Assembly (NCBI RefSeq): GCF_000063545.1
Contig: NC_009488.1
Span: 2,063,052 to 2,127,051, forward strand
From: Orientia tsutsugamushi str. Boryong
GTDB taxonomy: Bacteria; Pseudomonadota; Alphaproteobacteria; Rickettsiales; Rickettsiaceae
Length of the DNA: 64,000 nucleotides
Reading direction: 5' to 3'
Part shown: in pieces, positions 27,807 to 37,816 of the stretch
Layout of the letters: every line of letters begins with the position of its first letter
Numbering within the stretch: the first letter of the stretch is position 1
Translations under genes and position numbers: made by a program
The notes under the pieces: model-generated
Databases searched by the model: none
The model's input: the letters and a program-made list of their open reading frames with translations, nothing else
Told to the model about the DNA's origin: nothing

Positions 27807-30800
27807 ATGAATAATCAAGATTTAGATTTAACGCATTCTCCAACCTTTAGCTGTGATAGTACAGAATTACAAACTGAAGTTGTTAACGCAATCAAAAGCG
27901 AAGCTAAATATTCTAACGATAAGTTATTAGTTAAATTTATTAAAAGTTTCTATTCATATATTCCAATTGACTATATAGAAAATTATAATGCTAACTTTTT
28001 TAAAGATACTGCATTAAGTGCATATGAGTTTTTTCTGAAAAAACCTATAAATAAAAATTATCTAGTTACAATCTCTCAATCTACTCAATCAAGAGAATTT
28101 CCTCCTTTTATTGAATTTAAAATTATCAATATAGATGCAGCTTTTATTATTGATTCAATTAAATCTTTGTTAGATAGAATAGGTCTAGAGCCATTTTTCT
28201 TTATTCATCCTATAGTTATTGCTCAAAGAAGCAAAGATGGTAAATTAGTCGATGTCCATCCTGCTTTACAGAACAGAAAATCTAATCATATAACAAATAG
28301 TAATATTGAATCTTTAATAGTGTGTAAAATACACGGTACTTTTGATAAAAAATTGCTCGATAATATCAAAAACCAGCTTACTACAATCTTAGAACAAATT
28401 AATAAAACCTCTGCAGACTGGCAACCTATTTTGCATGAAATAGAAAAGATTATTATATCGCTATCTTGCTCTTCTGATCAGGAAGAAAAATCCATTATAG
28501 ATTTTCTTCATTGGCTAAAATCTGATAATTTTACTTTTCTAAGTTGTATTAATTACAATATATCAAATAAAAAAAGTAAGCTTATTGCTGGACATAAAGC
28601 ATTTTTTCATGAACAAGATGTAGAAAATATTGTTCATCTTGCTTGTAATCAGCATAACGATAAAAAGCTAATACTAATTGGCAAAATTAATAAGCCATCC
28701 ACTGTTCATAAAAGCAGCTTCATTAATTATGTTCTTATAAAGCAACAAGACCAGATCGGAAATTTAAACTCAGCTATGGTCTTCTTAGGTCTTTACAGTG
28801 CTTCAACTAGACAGCAATCTGTACAAAATATTCCTATATTACGGGATAAGCTAAAAGATATACTTAGTTTTTCAAAGTTTAGTAGTAGCAGCTATAATGC
28901 TAAAAGATTTAATGCAATATTTGAATCTTTACCTAGAGAAATGCTATTTGAGGTTAGCTCAGAGAATCTTTATTGTGCATGCTTAAAAGTATTATCAGCA
29001 ATGCATAACAATGCGTTAAGGCTTTGCCTTTTTCCAAATTGTCTTAATAATATTATTGATATCATAGTGTTTTTACCAAGCGCAAGGTTAACTCCTAACG
29101 TGCATGCAAATATTACTGGTCGCCTAATAAAAGCATTTAATACTAAAATTTTAAGCAGTGAATTAAATACAGTCCCACCAAATTTCTGTAGTATCTATAT
29201 TAGCATGTCAGTCGATAATAATATACTTGCTAATTTGAATATTAAAGAGCTTGAAAGTGATCTTGAAAATTTATCAGCGCAGTGGATAGAGTCATTTAAG
29301 GCATCTTTGATTAAATCTTACGGATTATTTGAAGGATTAAAACTGTTTAAAGATAATGCATGTATATTTCCTAAAAATTATATTCAAAACTTTAATTCAA
29401 CTGAAGCAGTCAGTGATTTACAATATGTTATTAAAGCTCAAAAAAGTGGTAAAAAAGCCTTCAACTTTATAGTGCATTCGCAACATATGTATAGCTTAAA
29501 AATATATAATCCTGGTAGCAAACTTCAACTATCTCAAATTTTTCCTTTAATTGAAAATTTAAATTTTAACATCTTAGACGAGCAAACTTTTAAAATTTCA
29601 ACTGAGAATGGCAGGCCGCTAATTTCACAACTAGCATTAGATTCTAATAAACAAGAGCCAATAGCAATAGGTAATAGTTTAAACGTTCAGCAGGATTTGA
29701 ATGCTCTGTATTCAATGAATAGCAATCAGTCTGATACATGGATATATAATTTCAATTTATCTCCCAAAATTGAATTAACTACTCTAAATTTAGAGCTAAT
29801 GAAAAAGAATGTTGAAGCTATATTAGAAAAGATTACTACCGAAGTATTAGAATATGATGTTCTGTATAAACTAACTACATTAATTAACATCGATGTTTAC
29901 CAAGTTAGGCTTTTACAAGCATTAGTACACTATCTTCAACAAATCAAATTTGCTTATAGTAAAGACTATGTTAAATCATTACTTATAAAACATTACCAAT
30001 TTACTAATACACTTTTAAAATTATTTGATTATAGGTTTAATCCTAATACAGTTATAAAGCATGATATCGATAACATTGAGCAGGAATTTCTGAAACATTT
30101 AAATCTAATTGGAAGCAGCGCAGAAGATAAGGTACTAAGAACAATGTTGGCTCTAGTTAAGGCTATTTCCAGAACTAATTATTATCATCTTACTAAAAAT
30201 GGCAAACGCAAAAATTATCTTTCTTTTAAAATTAAGTCACAATTAGTACCAGATTTACCTTTACCAATACCTTACGCTGAGATTTTTGTGTTCTCTAATG
30301 AATTTGAAGGTATTCATTTACGAGGAGGAAAAGTAGCAAGAGGAGGAATTAGGTGGTCAGACCGTGGAGAAGATTATAGAACTGAAGTTCTTGGATTAAT
30401 GAAAGCTCAGATGACAAAAAATACTATCATTGTTCCTGTTGGATCTAAAGGCGGTTTTTTTGTAAAAGTCTCTCCAGAAAATACTACTAATGTATCCTCT
30501 TATCAAAAATTAGCTGTAGAATGCTACAAAAATTTTCTTAGAGGATTATTAGATATTACAGATAACACAGTAACAGAGAAAATATTATCTCCTGAAAACA
30601 CTGTAATTCAAAATGAAGACTATGATGATCCATATTTAGTAGTAGCAGCAGATAAAGGGACTGCTTCTTTTTCTGACCATGCCAATAAAATTTCTCAAGA
30701 ATATGATTTTTGGTTAAGAGACGCTTTTGCATCAGGAGGTTCTGATGGCTATGACCATAAAAAAATGGGAATTACAGCTAAAGGAGCCTGGATATCAGTA

Positions 30801-32732
30801 CAGCACCATTTTAGACATTTAGGTATTAATGTACAAAATGATGCTATTACTGTTGTTGGTATTGGGGATATGTCTGGGGATGTATTTGGTAATGGGATGC
30901 TTAGATCGGACGCAATAAAACTAGTAGGAGCTTTTAATCACATGCATATTTTTGTTGATCCAAATCCAGATCCTAAGCAAAGTTATCAAGAACGGTTAAG
31001 ATTATTTCAGCTTCCTCATTCGAAATGGTCTGATTATGATCCAAAAGTATTATCTAAAGGTGGTGGAGTATTTTTACGCTCTGCTAAAATCATTAAATTA
31101 TCTTCAGAAGCTCAGAAGCTATTTAACCTTAGCAAGAATGAAGTTAAACCAGAAGAGTTGATTAAAGCATTACTAAAAGCAAAAGTTGATTTAATCTGGA
31201 ATGGGGGAATAGGAACTTACATTAAAGCATCAGATGAAAGCATGTTCGATATTGGAGATAAGTCAAATGATGCATTACGCTGTAATGCAAAAGATATATC
31301 AGCGAAAGTAATAGCTGAAGGAGGAAATTTAGGAATATCACAACGTGGTCGTATTGAGTATGCAAGACAAGGCGGAAGAATTAATACTGACTTCATTGAT
31401 AATTCAGCTGGAGTAGAATGTTCTGATCATGAAGTTAATATTAAGATAGCGTTAAATAACGCCATGACTAAAAATAAGCTTACTTTAAAAGAAAGAAATA
31501 AAATCTTAGAGCAAATGTCTCCAATGGTGGAAAAATTAGTTCTTGTTGATAATCATAAACAAAATCAAGCCATTACTATTACTGAAAAGTCTAAACTATT
31601 CACTATGGAAATGTTTACAAATACGATTAAAACTCTTGAGCAAGCTGGATTGCTAGATCGTACTGTCGAATTTTTACCATCAGATAATGAAATTGCTCAA
31701 AGATTACTTTCAAAAGAAAAAATGACAAGACCAGAGTTAGCAATTTTGTTATCCTACAGTAAAATGCATACATACGCAGAATTAATCAAAACTGATTTGG
31801 CTAGTGAACCATTTTTAAGTAAGTATTTACTTAACTATTTTCCTGAATTAATGCAAAAAAGATTTTATGATGAAATCTCCACACATCCACTAAGAAAAGA
31901 GATTATTTTAACTGTATTAAGTAACAAGGTCATTAATCAGATTAGCGGGCCAATTCTTAATATGATACAGAATGATACAAAAGCTACTCTTGATAATATA
32001 GTTAAAGCATATGTAATTACTAATGAAATTTTCTCTATAGATGAGTTATGGCAAAATATTGATGATCTTGGTACTCATATTAATAATGAAGTACAAGTTA
32101 TAATTTTTAGCGAAATAAATAAACTAATTAGAAGGGGTATAAGTTGGTTTATACAAAATACTGCTGAATTAGATATTACTAAAACTATCAATATCTATAA
32201 AAAGCCTACTGTAGCATTGGCTAAGAAAATTTCTTCGTTATCATCTAGTATTACGGCAAAAGCTAAGGATAAATTTGATTATTATATTTCTCACAATATT
32301 CCTCAGAAGCTTGCTACTCATTTATCTAATATTGAATATCTAATCTCTGTTTTAGATATTATTTTAGTCTCTGTAAATAGCAACTCAGATTATAATAAAG
32401 TTGCTAAAGCCTACTTTGCTGTAGGAGAAGCTTTAAGTTTATATTGGTTAAGAAAATGTTGTGATCAGTTAATTAGCGATCATTATTGGAATAGACTAGC
32501 TATACGTTCTCTTAAAGAGGATTTATATAACAAACAACGTAGATTACTATCTTGTATAATTACAACAAAACAACAGTTAACATTTGATCGCTGGTGGCAA
32601 AAAAATAAAGCTAATGCTGTAGCTTATCTTGATCTTATCAATGAAATAGCGATGCATAAAACAACAGTAGATTTGCACATGATTGTTTTAGCTAATAAAA
32701 AATGCGAAACATTTTTAAATAAAGTTAGCTAG
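27807..32732 (+). CDS. gdhB: NAD-specific glutamate dehydrogenase, large (about 180-kDa) type
   Basis: 1641 residues, matching the L-GDH family of alphaproteobacteria. The N-terminal half is the family's ACT-containing regulatory region. The catalytic domain begins near residue 830 with HLRGGKVARGGIRWSDR, then MTKNTIIVPVGSKGGFFVKV, followed by GGSDGYDHKKMGITAKGAW and the Rossmann motif VVGIGDMSGDVFGNGML, and later VIAEGGNLGISQRGRIEY. It deaminates glutamate to 2-oxoglutarate and ammonia with NAD+, feeding the TCA cycle, the main carbon entry in Rickettsiales growing on host glutamate. It is monocistronic; its 3' side opens into an insertion-sequence cluster. The symbol follows common use for this family in related genomes. 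Confidence 0.95.
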   Translation: MNNQDLDLTHSPTFSCDSTELQTEVVNAIKSEAKYSNDKLLVKFIKSFYSYIPIDYIENYNANFFKDTALSAYEFFLKKPINKNYLVTISQSTQSREFPPFIEFKIINIDAAFIIDSIKSLLDRIGLEPFFFIHPIVIAQRSKDGKLVDVHPALQNRKSNHITNSNIESLIVCKIHGTFDKKLLDNIKNQLTTILEQINKTSADWQPILHEIEKIIISLSCSSDQEEKSIIDFLHWLKSDNFTFLSCINYNISNKKSKLIAGHKAFFHEQDVENIVHLACNQHNDKKLILIGKINKPSTVHKSSFINYVLIKQQDQIGNLNSAMVFLGLYSASTRQQSVQNIPILRDKLKDILSFSKFSSSSYNAKRFNAIFESLPREMLFEVSSENLYCACLKVLSAMHNNALRLCLFPNCLNNIIDIIVFLPSARLTPNVHANITGRLIKAFNTKILSSELNTVPPNFCSIYISMSVDNNILANLNIKELESDLENLSAQWIESFKASLIKSYGLFEGLKLFKDNACIFPKNYIQNFNSTEAVSDLQYVIKAQKSGKKAFNFIVHSQHMYSLKIYNPGSKLQLSQIFPLIENLNFNILDEQTFKISTENGRPLISQLALDSNKQEPIAIGNSLNVQQDLNALYSMNSNQSDTWIYNFNLSPKIELTTLNLELMKKNVEAILEKITTEVLEYDVLYKLTTLINIDVYQVRLLQALVHYLQQIKFAYSKDYVKSLLIKHYQFTNTLLKLFDYRFNPNTVIKHDIDNIEQEFLKHLNLIGSSAEDKVLRTMLALVKAISRTNYYHLTKNGKRKNYLSFKIKSQLVPDLPLPIPYAEIFVFSNEFEGIHLRGGKVARGGIRWSDRGEDYRTEVLGLMKAQMTKNTIIVPVGSKGGFFVKVSPENTTNVSSYQKLAVECYKNFLRGLLDITDNTVTEKILSPENTVIQNEDYDDPYLVVAADKGTASFSDHANKISQEYDFWLRDAFASGGSDGYDHKKMGITAKGAWISVQHHFRHLGINVQNDAITVVGIGDMSGDVFGNGMLRSDAIKLVGAFNHMHIFVDPNPDPKQSYQERLRLFQLPHSKWSDYDPKVLSKGGGVFLRSAKIIKLSSEAQKLFNLSKNEVKPEELIKALLKAKVDLIWNGGIGTYIKASDESMFDIGDKSNDALRCNAKDISAKVIAEGGNLGISQRGRIEYARQGGRINTDFIDNSAGVECSDHEVNIKIALNNAMTKNKLTLKERNKILEQMSPMVEKLVLVDNHKQNQAITITEKSKLFTMEMFTNTIKTLEQAGLLDRTVEFLPSDNEIAQRLLSKEKMTRPELAILLSYSKMHTYAELIKTDLASEPFLSKYLLNYFPELMQKRFYDEISTHPLRKEIILTVLSNKVINQISGPILNMIQNDTKATLDNIVKAYVITNEIFSIDELWQNIDDLGTHINNEVQVIIFSEINKLIRRGISWFIQNTAELDITKTINIYKKPTVALAKKISSLSSSITAKAKDKFDYYISHNIPQKLATHLSNIEYLISVLDIILVSVNSNSDYNKVAKAYFAVGEALSLYWLRKCCDQLISDHYWNRLAIRSLKEDLYNKQRRLLSCIITTKQQLTFDRWWQKNKANAVAYLDLINEIAMHKTTVDLHMIVLANKKCETFLNKVS

Positions 32733-32949
32733 AATCTGTTGTCATAATGGTAGATAGTCGTAACCAAACGTATCAAATGTATACACTTAAAAAGTTTAAA
32801 ATGACTAAGTTATTATAAGCTTTGCAGAGTTGAAAATTTTGGGCATAGTTATTAATCCTATATTTGCCAATCGTAAAAGTATTGGTTAAACAGCAAAATT
32901 TATCTAAATCACTTGCTATGTCTAACATTTTGGATGTCAAAATGACATA
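32733..32949. other. Spacer after the glutamate dehydrogenase gene
   Basis: AT-rich, no coding frame or clear terminator hairpin recognised. It leads into IS630 debris at 32950. Confidence 0.4.
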
Positions 32950-33126
32950 TAATAGTCATTTGCAATGAGGTTTAAGTATAGAAAAAAGCAACAATGGTGC
33001 GTGTATATAAGATTATTTAAAGCTTGGGGACACACCAAGCAGTATTAATTAAGGAGTTAAAGCATGCTCAGTTTGTAGTAATGGATAATGCAGCATTTTA
33101 TAAATCCAAAAAACCAAAGAGTTAAT
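32950..33126 (+). mobile_element. IS630 type A remnant with internal deletion
   Basis: The left end AATAGTCATTTGCAATGAGG, then GTTTAAGTATAG, corresponds to the end at 12157. It jumps directly to the 3' part of the transposase: AATGGTGCGTGTATATAAGA and codons for VVMDNAAFYKSKK. The copy is cut at 33126 by an IS982 end. About 600 bases of the element are deleted. Confidence 0.7.
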
Positions 33127-33208
33127 AACGCTAGATTAGGATAAGTTGAGTGAAGAGAAATAAGAGGAGATGAGATTAGAATTAAATTTAGAGATAGAAG
33201 AACTTATA
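33127..33208 (-). mobile_element. IS982 right-end fragment
   Basis: AACGCTAGATTAGGATAAG and the purine-rich tail GATGAGATTAGAATTAAATT, then GAGATAGAAGAAC, match the 3' end of IS982 copies (compare 1696-1770). It is truncated by the next IS982 copy after 82 bases. Confidence 0.7.
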
Positions 33209-33645
33209 AACGCCAGATTATGATAAGTGGAAATATGAAATGTAGAGAATAAAAGGTATACAAAGTGAGAATGTTGGTTATAAAAAAATTTAAATAAACA
33301 AGGAATAATCCAATATGAAAAAATGTATTATAACAGTATACTATTTAATAGACAATTTTTGCAAGATATATCAAGAGTGGAAAAGAAAGAGATTAATACC
33401 AAGTAGTAATCAAAGGAACAGAGATGGAAAGTTATCTTTAGCTGAGTTACTAACAATAATGATATATTTTTATGTATCTCCATGCAAGGATTGTAAAAAT
33501 TATTATCTATATTACTTGAGTTATAAGTATAAAGGATACTTTTGCTTACCAAGCTATAGTAGAATAATACAACTGTGGCCTAGAATGTTGCTACCATTAG
33601 TCGTATTAATGCATTATCTGAAAGGAGAAGAGACTGGTATATATT
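33209..33645 (+). mobile_element. IS982 copy, 5' part, interrupted by IS5
   Basis: The terminal repeat AACGCCAGATTATGATAAG and leader are followed by the longest intact N-terminus of the family in this window, from 33315: MKKCIITVYYLIDNFCKIYQ, SLAELLTIMIYFYVSPCKD, YSRIIQLWPRMLLPLVV and HYLKGEETGIY. The frame is broken exactly by an IS5 element at 33646. The gene resumes at 34553 (ATTACATCGATTCCACAAAG), so the target was an IS982 transposase with an otherwise open frame up to that point. Confidence 0.88.
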
Positions 33646-34552
33646 AGACCTCTTTCGAAACTGGTTAAGGTAGTTCAAAATTATAAATGCAAGAGATCAA
33701 ATTAAATCTAAGACCGAATCTTTTACGTCTATTTCGATATTTGTCAGCAATAATTTTGAACCGTTTTAGCATAGCAATAACGTTTTCATTGACAACTCTT
33801 TTTCCTGCTAACCTACGATTATTCTTTTTATCATTTTTAGTTAAAGGATTTTTCTTGCTTTTTTTCTTTGGTAATGCAGAATTATTGTGAATTTTTTGTA
33901 TACCTTGATATCCTGTATCAGTAATCGCTTTAATCTTAGGATGGATAAGAATTTTGGATTCCTTAAATAATCTAAAGTTATGTTTTTTACCGTTAGAAAA
34001 ATCTGTACATATTACTTGGTGTGTTTTCTTGTCTACCACTATTTGAGTCTTTAGTGTATGCCTTTTCTTCTTTCCTGAATAATAGAATTTTTGTTTTTTT
34101 TGGGTCTTTCTATTGGACTCTCAGTAGCATCAATCAAGACTACTTCATAATTCATATCGCTATTCATTAGAGCTTTACGACCTGGAAGAGCAAAGTTTGG
34201 GTGTTTAACTAAGGTGTCTTCTACCCATTTTACAGCCTTATATGCTGAACTTTCACTAATCCCATAGTTCTGACCTATATGAAAATAAGTACGGTATTCT
34301 CTAAGGTATTCTAAGGCCATCAATAACTGTTCCTCCAAATTGAGCTTATTTTTACGCCCTCCTTTTGATTTCTTAACACCATCAGCTTTCCTCAAAATAT
34401 CCACCATCTTTGAGAATGTTCCCTTCCTTACTACTGTTAATCGACGAAATTTTTCATCCTTTAACTCTTTAATCTGATCTAATTTCATTATTACTTCAAA
34501 TCAGATTTTTATAACACCATTTTACATCATTGTATAGTTTCGAAAGAAGTCT
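33646..34552 (-). mobile_element. IS5 family element, complete, 907 bp, with ATT target duplication
   Basis: Ends AGACCTCTTTCGAAAC and GTTTCGAAAGAAGTCT bound the copy. The ATT at 33643-33645 is repeated at 34553-34555; removing one copy restores the interrupted IS982 reading GGTATATATTACATCG. The sequence is almost identical to the copy at 13051-13957 in the opposite orientation (only a few differences seen, for example LISC versus LISG near the C-terminus). A recent insertion. Confidence 0.92.
33665..34488 (-). CDS. IS5 family transposase, joined by a -1 frameshift
   Basis: Frame A (34488 to 34051) is identical in sequence to frame A at 13.1 kb. Frame B (34039 to 33665) differs at two residues seen (KKHNFRLF for KKHDFRLF, LISC for LISG). 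The A8 slippery run (here T8 on plus at about 34094-34101) is conserved, and the -1 frame joins the two halves through QKFYYSGKKKRHTLKT. The Asp-to-Asn change in KKHDF is not one of the obvious DDE residues (IDATES, ITDTGYQG, NENVIAMLKR). Likely still able to make transposase. Confidence 0.8.
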
Positions 34553-34671
34553 ATTACATCGATTCCACAAAGTTAGCAATTTGTCATAATAAACGTACCT
34601 CCAGCAATAGAGTTTTTAACAAAATTTCTAAAATTGGTAAAAGTAGTTATGGCTGGTTCTTAACTCCAGAT
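34553..34671 (+). mobile_element. IS982 copy, continuation after the IS5 insertion
   Basis: Codons for YIDSTKLAICHNKRTSSNRV, then FNKISKIGKSSYGWFL, follow directly on the 5' part at 33645. It is cut at 34671 by a MITE-like end (AACTCCAGATTAGGATAAGG). Confidence 0.85.
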
Positions 34672-34840
34672 TAGGATAAGGAAAAATATGAAAAGCATAA
34701 TGAAAAAGGTCTACAAGAGATAATGTACAATTATAATTATGTGATATATTAAATATAATTTTAATTAATAACGGTTTATTTATTGCTCATATTTCTACAA
34801 GAATTAGTTCATAATACTATATTTAATAACCTTAACATTG
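34672..34840. repeat. Rearranged MITE-like copy
   Basis: The first about 90 bases match the left end and arm of the MITE at 14791 (GAAAAGCATAATGAAAAAGG, then CTACAAGAGATAATGTACAA). The rest (34770-34840) matches the reverse complement of that element's right interior near 14985-15060 (TAGTTCATAATACTATATTT). This copy is therefore folded or deleted relative to the complete one. Confidence 0.65.
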
Positions 34841-35372
34841 CCCATTGTAAGGTATTAAATCCCGTTCTATTAAACAGTAAAAAATAGCAGTATTAACATT
34901 GTAGTCAAAAACATTAGTTATCTTTTACGTATGCTAATTATAAACTCAGTAACATCTCATGCTAAGCATATCTGTGAGTTCTAGGTGTACTATGAAACCG
35001 CTATCACGCGTAAAGACAATAACTTTTCCTTTGTCTTTATGAATTTTTATCTTACTCTAAAATTCTAACTTACTTATTCATAGCCATTCAGCTCTTTTAT
35101 ATTGATATGCGTCACTATATTGTATCATATCTTCTTTAATTTATCAGTAGAGATTTTTGTTGGAGCTATGTTTATGTTTTTTAACTCTAATGCTTCATAT
35201 AAAAACTGTATTCTTTTCTATCCTAAAACGTTTTGATACTTTTTCAAAACTAATTTTCTTTCTTTCATTTATATCTAGCTGTTTTTTCAGAAATTTATAG
35301 TACATGTCATCTAATTACTTTTTTATTACATCTTATTATTATAATTGTTTTATAGTAGTTTGGCTATATATT
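34841..35372 (-). mobile_element. IS630 type B element, degenerate
   Basis: On minus it starts with the end TATATAGCCAAACTACTATA near 35370 and a transposase start ATGACATGTACTATAAATTT near 35310. Broken codons for RKKISFEKVSKRF and for KISTDKLKK follow. The C-terminal region near 34860-34930 corresponds to the DVFNCWIEQDLIPK-like part. Many stops and frameshifts. Same type as 15163-15775. Confidence 0.65.
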
Positions 35373-35394
35373 ATTATTGTAATAGATCTGTAAT

Positions 35395-35560
35395 CTAAAT
35401 ACTATAAATGATACAAGGTGTTTTGAAGTTCTGCTGAAAGCTTTTCTATTATCTCAAATTAACTTTCTCCATTCTTGTGGAATGATATTTCCAATAAAGC
35501 TATAAAAAATTGTTACAATAGTGGTAATATTATTTGTAATAATATTACCACTATTAGCTA
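35395..35560 (-). pseudogene. Second fragment of the winged-helix-type accessory gene
   Basis: Minus-strand codons read TIFYSFIGNIIPQEWRKLI-*-DNRKAFSRTSKHLVSFIVFRL, clearly homologous to the fragment at 10476-10805. Here the Trp codon is intact, but there is a TGA five codons later. Only the N-terminal part is present. It is joined to an IS630 end, as the other fragment is joined to IS110 and IS5. Confidence 0.5.
35518..35554. repeat. Perfect 17-bp inverted repeat
   Basis: ATAGTGGTAATATTATT (35518-35534) pairs perfectly with AATAATATTACCACTAT (35538-35554) around TGT. It lies at the start of the winged-helix gene fragment. A shorter stem (GTAGCATTATTGCTAC) is found at the corresponding place near 10775. 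Confidence 0.7.
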
Positions 35561-36090
35561 TAATTATTGGATACTATAGGTAGCATTTTTCATCTCCTGA
35601 AATATAGCTATAGTAGGTGGTTTAGAAAAAAATTTTATCCAAAAGATTGAAAATAATCATAAAATAACTCTTATGTAAAACCTATATACATTTTTATACT
35701 GATACTATCTGATGTATAAAACCAATTTTGCCTATAGACAAGGTTTAAGTATAAACTTGTTCAACAAAAAATTGAACTTAAAGAGTTGAGCCTTATGACA
35801 CCAAAGTACCACGTACAGTTCTTATGTGACGTGGATAATGGAAATATTTTTTTTTTGTAAGACATTTAACTAATGTGAAAAAAGCTATTAAACTAGAAGA
35901 TTTTTTATTTAATTAACTAGAGAGCTTATATAATAGATATGTTATGCTATTATAGAGTAAGTATTATAATCATAGTTAGATAAAATTCAAAGCTCTGCTA
36001 TTATAGCAGTTGAAAAACTTAAAAAACAATGAAAACTATGCAAAAATAAATATTTTGGATGCTATAAAATAAGCATAAAATGTCTGTAAA
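35561..36090. other. Intergenic stretch, nothing recognised
   Basis: About 530 bases of AT-rich sequence downstream of secB, including a T10 run near 35850. No coding frame, RNA gene or insertion-sequence end was recognised. Confidence 0.5.
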
Positions 36091-36573
36091 TTATTGCTTA
36101 TTACTTACATCAAACTCTGGTTTGATTGATTTTTGCGGATTGTTAGTAGTTTGTGTGTTTGATATAATCTCGGCAAAGTCTATATAATCAATCATTAAAG
36201 GTAAAAATCCGCCTTTCTGAGTTGATTCAGAAATAATTTGTCGTACATAAGGGAAAATTATTTCTGGGCAGCGTACTGATAATATAAACTTTTTATCTTC
36301 CTCTGATATATTAGTTAGCTGAAATATTCCAGCATATACAACTTCGATATGAAATATTTTTTTATCATTACATGTGGCACTAACGTTAGTACTTAATTCT
36401 ACTTCAAAATGATTGTCTTCTGATAATTTAGTAATATTTATATCTAACTTAGTATCAATTTTAGGTTTTTCAGTTATTTTAAATAATGAGTTTATTGGAT
36501 CAGGATTTTCAAATGATAAGTCCTTAACATATTGTGCTTTTACAGCTATTTTAGGTTCTGATGTTGCTACCAT
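36091..36573 (-). CDS. secB: Protein-export chaperone SecB
   Basis: 160 residues, the normal size. The family pattern is clear: AQYVKDLSFENPDPI at the N-terminus, FEVELSTNVSATCNDKKIFHIEVVYAGIF in the middle (written in the order seen, long beta strands), CPEIIFPYVRQIIS (the invariant CP-x-x-x-FPY-x-R motif) and GGFLPLMIDYIDFAEI. It works as a tetramer, holding preproteins unfolded and delivering them to SecA, relevant here for the porin and barrel proteins. Shares its strand with dcd upstream, about 40 bases away; they may be co-transcribed. Confidence 0.93.
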   Translation of the reverse strand: MVATSEPKIAVKAQYVKDLSFENPDPINSLFKITEKPKIDTKLDINITKLSEDNHFEVELSTNVSATCNDKKIFHIEVVYAGIFQLTNISEEDKKFILSVRCPEIIFPYVRQIISESTQKGGFLPLMIDYIDFAEIISNTQTTNNPQKSIKPEFDVSNKQ

Positions 36574-36615
36574 ATTAGTTATCTTTTTTAATAGATTAAT
36601 TAACTTAATTTAAAC

Positions 36616-37182
36616 TTATACTGTTGGAAGTGTTACTCCAATTTGCTTTGTATATCTTCCATATCTGTCGAGATACGAAGTATTACAAGGTTGATCTCCT
36701 TTAAAAAATAAAAATTGACATGCTCCTTCACCGGCATAAATTTTAGCTGGTAGTGGAGTAGTATTAGAGAATTCTAATGTGATATGACCTTCACATTCTG
36801 GTTCAAGAGGAGTAACATTGATAATAATGCCACAGCGTGCATATGTTGACTTTCCTATGCAAATTGCTATTACATCTCTTGGCATTTTAAAATACTCTAT
36901 AGTTGTACCTAAAGCAAAGCTATTTGGAGGGATGATGCATATATCGCTTATCTTTGTAATTAGGCAATCTTGATCGAATTTTTTAGGATCGATAATTGAT
37001 GGTTTTGTGTTAGTGAAAATTTTAAACTCATTGCTAACACGGGCGTCATAACCGTACGATGATAGTCCATACGAAAGAATTTGCTGATTATTGCGTGCTC
37101 TAACTTGCTTGTCAACAAATGGAGAGATCATATTTTTTGATTCAGCCATTTTTTTGATCCAATTGTCTGACATTATAGACAT
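36616..37182 (-). CDS. dcd: dCTP deaminase
   Basis: 188 residues, as usual. Motifs are [16 protein letters not shown] near residue 35, the catalytic-region [19 protein letters not shown] (with the conserved R and the Glu downstream in [20 protein letters not shown]) and [13 protein letters not shown]. It deaminates dCTP to dUTP, supplying dUMP for thymidylate synthesis. Two in-frame ATGs (37182 and 37173) are possible starts; neither has a strong Shine-Dalgarno. Likely transcribed with secB. Confidence 0.94.
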   Translation of the reverse strand: MSIMSDNWIKKMAESKNMISPFVDKQVRARNNQQILSYGLSSYGYDARVSNEFKIFTNTKPSIIDPKKFDQDCLITKISDICIIPPNSFALGTTIEYFKMPRDVIAICIGKSTYARCGIIINVTPLEPECEGHITLEFSNTTPLPAKIYAGEGACQFLFFKGDQPCNTSYLDRYGRYTKQIGVTLPTV

Positions 37183-37816
37183 AAATTAAAATTAACCTTG
37201 TTTAAACTCAATAAAACTTAAATTATATTTGAGGAAGTAGTATACTTAAATTAAAAATTATACACAAGACATAAGTTTGCTTGCTAGTGGTAAGTGATAA
37301 ATTTAATCACTTTTTGTGCTTAGATTGATTAGACAAAGTTGTAAACTTTAGATAGTATTGGGTATTATAAAAACTGCCGCAAAAGCATTGAAAGATCACT
37401 TTGATAAATCAAAAAATAAATTTAGGATCAAAATTGCAATAACATATGATACCTTGAGATTTATCAATTTTAAGTAGTTTAATTACAGTATATCCTTTTT
37501 GCTATTTATAGCAATTTTGCTGAAGTTTATGTATTATAGGTATTATTTACATGATTTCTGAGTATTATGGATGTTATTAAAATTATTGTTATTGATAATT
37601 TTTTGTTAAATATGTATAATACTTGCTATTCAATGCGTGAAGGTTAAGTTGATGGAGCATATCTTAAGTTGATGGAGCATATCTAATTATAAAATAAATT
37701 ATAAAATAAATTATAGATATGTTAAGTTATGCTTCTTTCTAAGGTAGCATACAAGCATTTTTATGTTAATGCTTGATAATATTGATTATATTACTTTGAA
37801 ATTTTAAGGGGTAGTT
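37183..37816. other. Intergenic region with short tandem duplications upstream of the porin
   Basis: 634 bases between divergent dcd and the porin gene, so both promoters lie here. Two exact copies of TTAAGTTGATGGAGCATATC occur at 37644-37683, followed at once by two copies of a 12-base unit AATTATAAAATA (about 37685-37708). No RNA gene was recognised. Confidence 0.6.
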
